The notes under the pieces: generated by a model
Databases searched by the model: none
Seen by the model: only the letters and a program-made list of their open reading frames with translations
Told to the model about the DNA's origin: nothing
Made by a program: the position numbers and the translations under genes
In this document: in pieces, positions 60,213 through 64,000 of the stretch
Layout of the letters: each line of letters starts with the position of its first letter
How positions within the stretch are numbered: the stretch's first letter is position 1
From: Chryseobacterium sp. JUb7
GTDB taxonomy: Bacteria; Bacteroidota; Bacteroidia; Flavobacteriales; Weeksellaceae
Direction: 5' to 3'
NCBI RefSeq assembly: GCF_024806495.1
Contig: NZ_JANUFF010000001.1
Location: 1 to 64,000 of the forward strand
DNA length: 64,000 nucleotides

Positions 60213-61844
60213 TTACTGTACCTTTTTATAGTTGATATAATAATTTTTGTTGAATTCCACCGGAGTTGCTTTCTTTAATTTTACGGTTTGCCACTGCTCA
60301 GTCGGGGTGATGGTTTGTTCACCGTCAATTCGGATCGGAAGCTTAAGATTTTTAACGACATCTGTATATCGGAACTTCAGGGCTTCTCCATTTTGAGAAT
60401 ACTCCAGGGTCGGAATTTTTGTTGTTCTTAAATATTGATTAAATACACTTGAAAAGTCAATTCCTGACTTTTTGTTGATATAGCTTTCAATTTGTTCAGT
60501 TGTTACGGTCTGGTGATAAAAATCTTTGCTGATTCCTCTTAAAATTTGTCTGAATTTCTCATCATTATTGATGATCTGGCGGATGGTATGAAGCATGCTT
60601 GCCCCTTTAGGATACATATCGCCGCTTCCTTCGTTTCTTACACCGTATTTTCCGATAATAGGTACATCGTTGGCAACTTTCGTCCGATATCCTAAAGCAT
60701 ATAAATCTGCGGATTTTTTATCCATGAATTTTTCTGTAAATAGCGTTTCAGAATAAGTGGTAAAGCTTTCATGAATCCACATATCTGCCTGATCTTTTGC
60801 TGTGATATTATTGGCAAACCATTCGTGGCCGCTTTCATGAATGATGATGTAATCCCAATTCAGACCAATTCCCGAACCGAAATAGTCTCTTCCGCGATAG
60901 CCGTTTTGGTAGCCGTTTCCATAGGCTATATTACTTTGATGTTCCATTCCAAGATGTGGAGATTCCACAATTTTATAAGAATCCTCATAGAAAGGGTAAG
61001 GTCCAAACCAATATTCAAACGCCGAAAGCATCGGTTTTACCTGTTGGAATTGTTTTTTTGCTTTTTCTAAATTATAATCCAATACCCAATAATCTAAGTC
61101 TAATTTTCCTTTTTCTCCATTGAAAGTATCTTTAAAATTCACATACTTTCCGATACTTGGAATGATAGAGTAAGCATTGATCGGATTTTTAACTTCCCAG
61201 GTATAAGAGGTTTTATTTCCTTCGGTTTTTTTGTCAGTTAACCTTCCGTTTCCTATTCCAACCAAGTCTTTTGGGGTAATAATTTTCATAACAATACCAT
61301 TATCCGGTTCATCACTCCAGATATCTTTTGTCGGAAGCCAGATTGAAGCTCCGATGCCTTCATCTGCTGCAGTCATCCATGGATTTCCTTTTTCATCTTG
61401 TGTAAAGATCCAGCCTCCATCCCAAGGGGCATTTTGGGCGATTACAGGATTTCCGGAATAGGCGACATCAATGGTGTATTGCTCTCCTTTTTTAAAACTT
61501 TTTTTAGTTTTAATCCAAATGAAATCACCTTCCTGCTTGTATTCAGCGATGGGGAAATTGCCTTCCACTTTATCGGCTTTCATGGGTTGCTGAAGATCAA
61601 TCTGAAAAGTCGGATTGGTAATATCTTTTGTAATTTCGAAACTGATTTTATTGTTTCCTTTTATACTTTTCTGGTTAAAATCAGGCTCAACAGACAGATC
61701 ATATTTTTTTACGTCCCAAAAATTTCGAAATTGTGTATTGGAACCTTTTAAAGTATCTTGTTTCGTGAATGCCTTACCATGTTCGAAGAATTGCCCAAAA
61801 ACCAATCCTGATGCAAATAAAAGGGTATACGACAGCTTTTTCAT
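60213..61844 (-). CDS. M1 family aminopeptidase
   Basis: 543 aa with signal peptide (KLSYTLLFASGLVFGQ). The N-terminal saddle domain is followed by the thermolysin-like domain: the exopeptidase loop is LGMEHQS (299-305, a GxMEN variant), zinc motif HESGH at 336-340 and Glu359 in WIHESFTTYSE. It is shorter than four-domain M1 enzymes because it ends soon after the catalytic domain. Exported zinc aminopeptidase acting on peptides. Confidence 0.9.
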   Translation of the reverse strand: MKKLSYTLLFASGLVFGQFFEHGKAFTKQDTLKGSNTQFRNFWDVKKYDLSVEPDFNQKSIKGNNKISFEITKDITNPTFQIDLQQPMKADKVEGNFPIAEYKQEGDFIWIKTKKSFKKGEQYTIDVAYSGNPVIAQNAPWDGGWIFTQDEKGNPWMTAADEGIGASIWLPTKDIWSDEPDNGIVMKIITPKDLVGIGNGRLTDKKTEGNKTSYTWEVKNPINAYSIIPSIGKYVNFKDTFNGEKGKLDLDYWVLDYNLEKAKKQFQQVKPMLSAFEYWFGPYPFYEDSYKIVESPHLGMEHQSNIAYGNGYQNGYRGRDYFGSGIGLNWDYIIIHESGHEWFANNITAKDQADMWIHESFTTYSETLFTEKFMDKKSADLYALGYRTKVANDVPIIGKYGVRNEGSGDMYPKGASMLHTIRQIINNDEKFRQILRGISKDFYHQTVTTEQIESYINKKSGIDFSSVFNQYLRTTKIPTLEYSQNGEALKFRYTDVVKNLKLPIRIDGEQTITPTEQWQTVKLKKATPVEFNKNYYINYKKVQ

Positions 61845-61946
61845 TTGAATTTAAATTATTCTTTCAAAAATAGAAAATTTAATGATTGCAATATTGTGAA
61901 AAAGGAAAAATATCGCAAATACTTTTATTTAATTAATACAAAAAAA

Positions 61947-61969
61947 TCCCGCAGAATGAATCTGCGGGA
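61947..61969 (-). terminator. Terminator of tatC
   Basis: TCCCGCAGA / TCTGCGGGA perfect 9-bp stem, 5-nt loop, T7 on the minus strand. Confidence 0.8.
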
Positions 61970-61994
61970 ATATTTTAAAACTTAATTTTCAGTT

Positions 61995-62822
61995 TTATTT
62001 CTGAACTGTCGGAAGATTTCCGGCGGCTTTCTGAACTCTTTTATAAGTATAAGAACACATTAAAATACTGAATTCATATAACAATAATAGCGGAAAAGCG
62101 GCCATCATCATACTTAAAACGTCGGCTGGTGTTATAATAGCTGCAACTACCATGATCAAAACAATCGCATGACGACGGTAGGTTCTCATAAACGTAGGCG
62201 TTAAAATTCCGATGCTTGTAAGGAAATAAATAAGAACAGGGAAAAGGAAAATAACGCCCATTCCCAAAACAACCTGTAAAAATAAAGTTGTATAGTCACT
62301 TAAGTCATAAAGAGGAACAATAATATCTGAGATTTTGAAAATAACTCCAAAATTTACAGCAAAAGGAAGAATTAAAAAATACCCGCATAAAACACCCGTC
62401 ATAAATAAAATCCAGACTGCATTAATGATAAATATTGAATTTTTTCTTTCTTTTGGATGCAAAGCAGGACTGATAAATCTCCAAAGCTCCCAAACGATAT
62501 AAGGAAAAGCTGCGACCATTCCTCCAAAAATGGAAACCGCCATCATGACATTAAACTGCTGATAAAGCTTACTGGCACGTACCGGAAAATCTTTGGGAAG
62601 ATGAATGCTGTTTTCTCCTAAAAGCATTCTGGAAAAGTGATTCACTAGCTCAAAAGTCGGAAAATCATTTCTCGTCGGACCAAAGAAAATATGATCCATA
62701 ATCCAGTTAATATTAAATCCGACAATGAATGCCGCTACTACAATCGCAAGAATCGAGCGGATGAGGTGACCTCTTAATTCTCCAATATGCCCAAGAAAGG
62801 ACATGTCTTTACCTTCACTCAC
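61995..62822 (-). CDS. tatC: Sec-independent translocase subunit TatC
   Basis: 275 aa with six membrane helices. The signature starts MSFLGHIGELRGHLIRSILA (the conserved FLxHLxELRxR motif near residue 10). It has the large first periplasmic loop and the FPYIVWELWRFISPAL segment; the end is helical. TatC recognises twin-arginine signal peptides with TatA/B. tatA is not adjacent in the window. A tandem-repeat region separates it from the kdsD-like gene upstream. Confidence 0.95.
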   Translation of the reverse strand: MSEGKDMSFLGHIGELRGHLIRSILAIVVAAFIVGFNINWIMDHIFFGPTRNDFPTFELVNHFSRMLLGENSIHLPKDFPVRASKLYQQFNVMMAVSIFGGMVAAFPYIVWELWRFISPALHPKERKNSIFIINAVWILFMTGVLCGYFLILPFAVNFGVIFKISDIIVPLYDLSDYTTLFLQVVLGMGVIFLFPVLIYFLTSIGILTPTFMRTYRRHAIVLIMVVAAIITPADVLSMMMAAFPLLLLYEFSILMCSYTYKRVQKAAGNLPTVQK

Positions 62823-62927
62823 AGAATAATATTTTTAAGGCTTCAAATTTATGAAAAAAGTTTCAGTAAAGGAGGACGTTTTGCTGTTTAAAGTTTTGAA
62901 GTCCTCGTTTAATTTTTTTTGTTTAAA

Positions 62928-63238
62928 TATTATGGTTTTTGATGAAAGATGCTTCGAGAGCCTCAGCATGACACTGCTGTAAATAAGTTGTTAAGATATG
63001 AAGGCTGGTATAGGTAATAGCTGAATAGTTAGCTTGTTGAATAATTGAAGGATTGTTTCATTATATGGTTTTTGATGAAAGATGCTTCGAGAGCCTCAGC
63101 ATGACACTGCTGCAAATAAGTTGTTAAGATATGAAGGCTGGTATAGGTAATAGCTGAATAGCTAGTTTGTTGAATAATTGAAGGATTGTTTCATTATATG
63201 GTTTTTGATGAAAGATGCTTCGAGAGCCTCAGCATGAC
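62928..63238. repeat. 133-bp tandem repeat (two full, one partial copies)
   Basis: The unit starts ATGGTTTTTGATGAAAGATG and repeats at a period of 133 bp (anchors 62941, 63074, 63207) with few changes. The third copy stops after ~42 bp, at the REP arm. Each unit contains one TGCTTCGAGAGCCTCAGCAT arm. It has no open frame. It arose by duplication inside the tatC upstream region. Confidence 0.85.
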
Positions 63239-63296
63239 AATACTATAAATACGGTTTGTTATATTAAATTATATCAAAGCAGTTTAGTATCAGAAG

Positions 63297-63320
63297 TGTC
63301 ATGCTGAGCCTGTCGAAGCA
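63297..63320. repeat. Inverted REP-like arm
   Basis: TGTCATGCTGAGCCTGTCGA... complements the arms of the tandem repeat and of 55461, closing a large hairpin-capable region before the kdsD-like stop. Confidence 0.65.
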
Positions 63321-63345
63321 TTTAGTTATCCTTAAAAATCGAGGC

Positions 63346-64000
63346 TTAATTTATCCCTTCATCCAATAATTTATGTAGATCAATAATCCCGAAATATTTT
63401 CCGTTTTCAGTGACGATAAGCTGACCGATATTGTTGTCTTTTAAGATCTTCATCGCTTCTTTTGCCAAAGCATTTTTTTCAACCGTTTTAGGATGCAGAG
63501 ACATAATGTCTTTCGCTAAAACTTTTGTTACATCATCGCCTTTCATCAACATTCTTCTCAAATCTCCGTCTGTAATTACTCCAATAATTTCATCACCGTT
63601 GGTAACGACTGTAATACCGTGACGCGAGGCACTGATCGAAATAATTACGTCTCTTACAGGAGCATCTTCCGCTACCTGAGGTTTTTGTGAAGAAAGAAAA
63701 TCATCAACTTTAGAGATTAAATTTTTCCCTAAGCTCCCGCCCGGATGAAATTTTGCAAAATCATTGGCCTTGAAGTCATTCATTTCCATTAAAGAAACAG
63801 CTAGAGCATCGCCTAAAGCCATTTGCAGGGTCGTCGAGCTTGTAGGAGCCAGTTTATTCGGACAGGCCTCCATATCAACATGAGTATCTAAAATAACCTC
63901 GGAAAATTCCGCAAGTTTACTTTTTTTATTTCCGGTCATCCCGATCAGAGCAGAAGAATAATCTTTCAGATAAGAAACCAGGTTTACAATTTCAGGTGAG
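63346..64000 (-). CDS. Arabinose-5-phosphate isomerase (KpsF/KdsD family), 5' end outside window
   Basis: Partial: the frame is open to the window edge with SPEIVNLVSYLKDYSSALIG before the Met at 63939. SIS domain tail with ILDTHVDMEACPNKLAPTSS and KFHPGGSLGKNL, then two CBS domains (DAPVRDVIISISASRHGITV, MSLHPKTVEKNALAKEAMKI). The enzyme turns ribulose-5-P into arabinose-5-P for KDO of lipopolysaccharide. The N-terminal half is not visible. Confidence 0.92.
   Translation of the reverse strand, partial: SPEIVNLVSYLKDYSSALIGMTGNKKSKLAEFSEVILDTHVDMEACPNKLAPTSSTTLQMALGDALAVSLMEMNDFKANDFAKFHPGGSLGKNLISKVDDFLSSQKPQVAEDAPVRDVIISISASRHGITVVTNGDEIIGVITDGDLRRMLMKGDDVTKVLAKDIMSLHPKTVEKNALAKEAMKILKDNNIGQLIVTENGKYFGIIDLHKLLDEGIN

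Noticed and set aside
62928..63238. CRISPR-like array
   Set aside because: Repeat period is 133 bp with no short repeat/variable spacer structure and no cas genes.

Overview
The window looks like a chromosomal segment of a Bacteroidota bacterium, most likely Flavobacteriia/Weeksellaceae close to Chryseobacterium. The grounds are AT-rich DNA, TAnnTTTG-type -7 boxes, a type IX secretion (T9SS) C-terminal sorting domain, Bacteroidota-style Rhs proteins, and housekeeping genes (mnmE, tatC, kdsD-like, pepE, M1 and M61 peptidases) that read like that group. The first ~120 bases are long T and C homopolymers and look like an assembly-end artefact.

Region 1 (0.3-24.7 kb) is an accessory island. It begins at the 3' end of mnmE, with a zinc-ribbon/HTH excisionase-like gene, a tyrosine recombinase, an unknown protein, a small HTH protein and a protein with family A/T7-type polymerase-like motifs. 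Next comes a minus-strand secreted cluster: a T9SS-sorted protein, a large Rhs-like protein, an Rhs toxin candidate and an overlapping putative immunity gene. After that lie small hypothetical genes, a structured non-coding stretch, a PD-(D/E)xK nuclease/ImmA-IrrE protease fusion, ardA, a serine recombinase, and a Roco (LRR-Roc-COR) protein with a TIR-like/DUF4062-like tail next to a 5'-truncated patatin. The truncated patatin abuts the tail of a broken TPR gene at ~24.66 kb, which marks a recombination or assembly junction.

Region 2 (24.9-32 kb) holds a DUF1826-like gene, two FAD amine/amino-acid oxidases, a small unknown gene, a lipoprotein, an AraC regulator and a siderophore-interacting flavoprotein. 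Two sites, each a direct repeat of GAGTA(G/T)AAAT spaced exactly 26 bp, lie upstream of the oxidase operon and of the small gene. They are good candidates for the AraC regulator's operators.

Region 3 (32-41.3 kb) is an R-body (RebB, 'killing trait') locus. It has one RebB-like gene, a set of accessory genes (one with an A10 slippage site that joins two reading frames), a divergent RebB-like gene, a possible decayed copy, and four near-identical tandem rebB genes separated by hairpin terminators with covarying stems. A convergent sensor kinase/LuxR response-regulator operon follows.

Region 4 (41.3-64 kb) mixes membrane patatin and membrane genes, a methyltransferase, an Lrp regulator divergent from an MFS exporter, a metallophosphoesterase broken by one in-frame TGA, a vWA-like lipoprotein with a membrane PLD-like protein lacking its catalytic His, a saccharopine-dehydrogenase-like protein, AraC, TPR, pepE, a PBP4-type carboxypeptidase, a histidine kinase, M61 and M1 peptidases, tatC and a 5'-partial kdsD/kpsF-like gene that runs off the end. 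This part is rich in small repeats: a ~203-bp MITE-like pair, REP-like hairpins and a 133-bp tandem repeat. I saw no tRNA, rRNA, CRISPR array or transposase gene.
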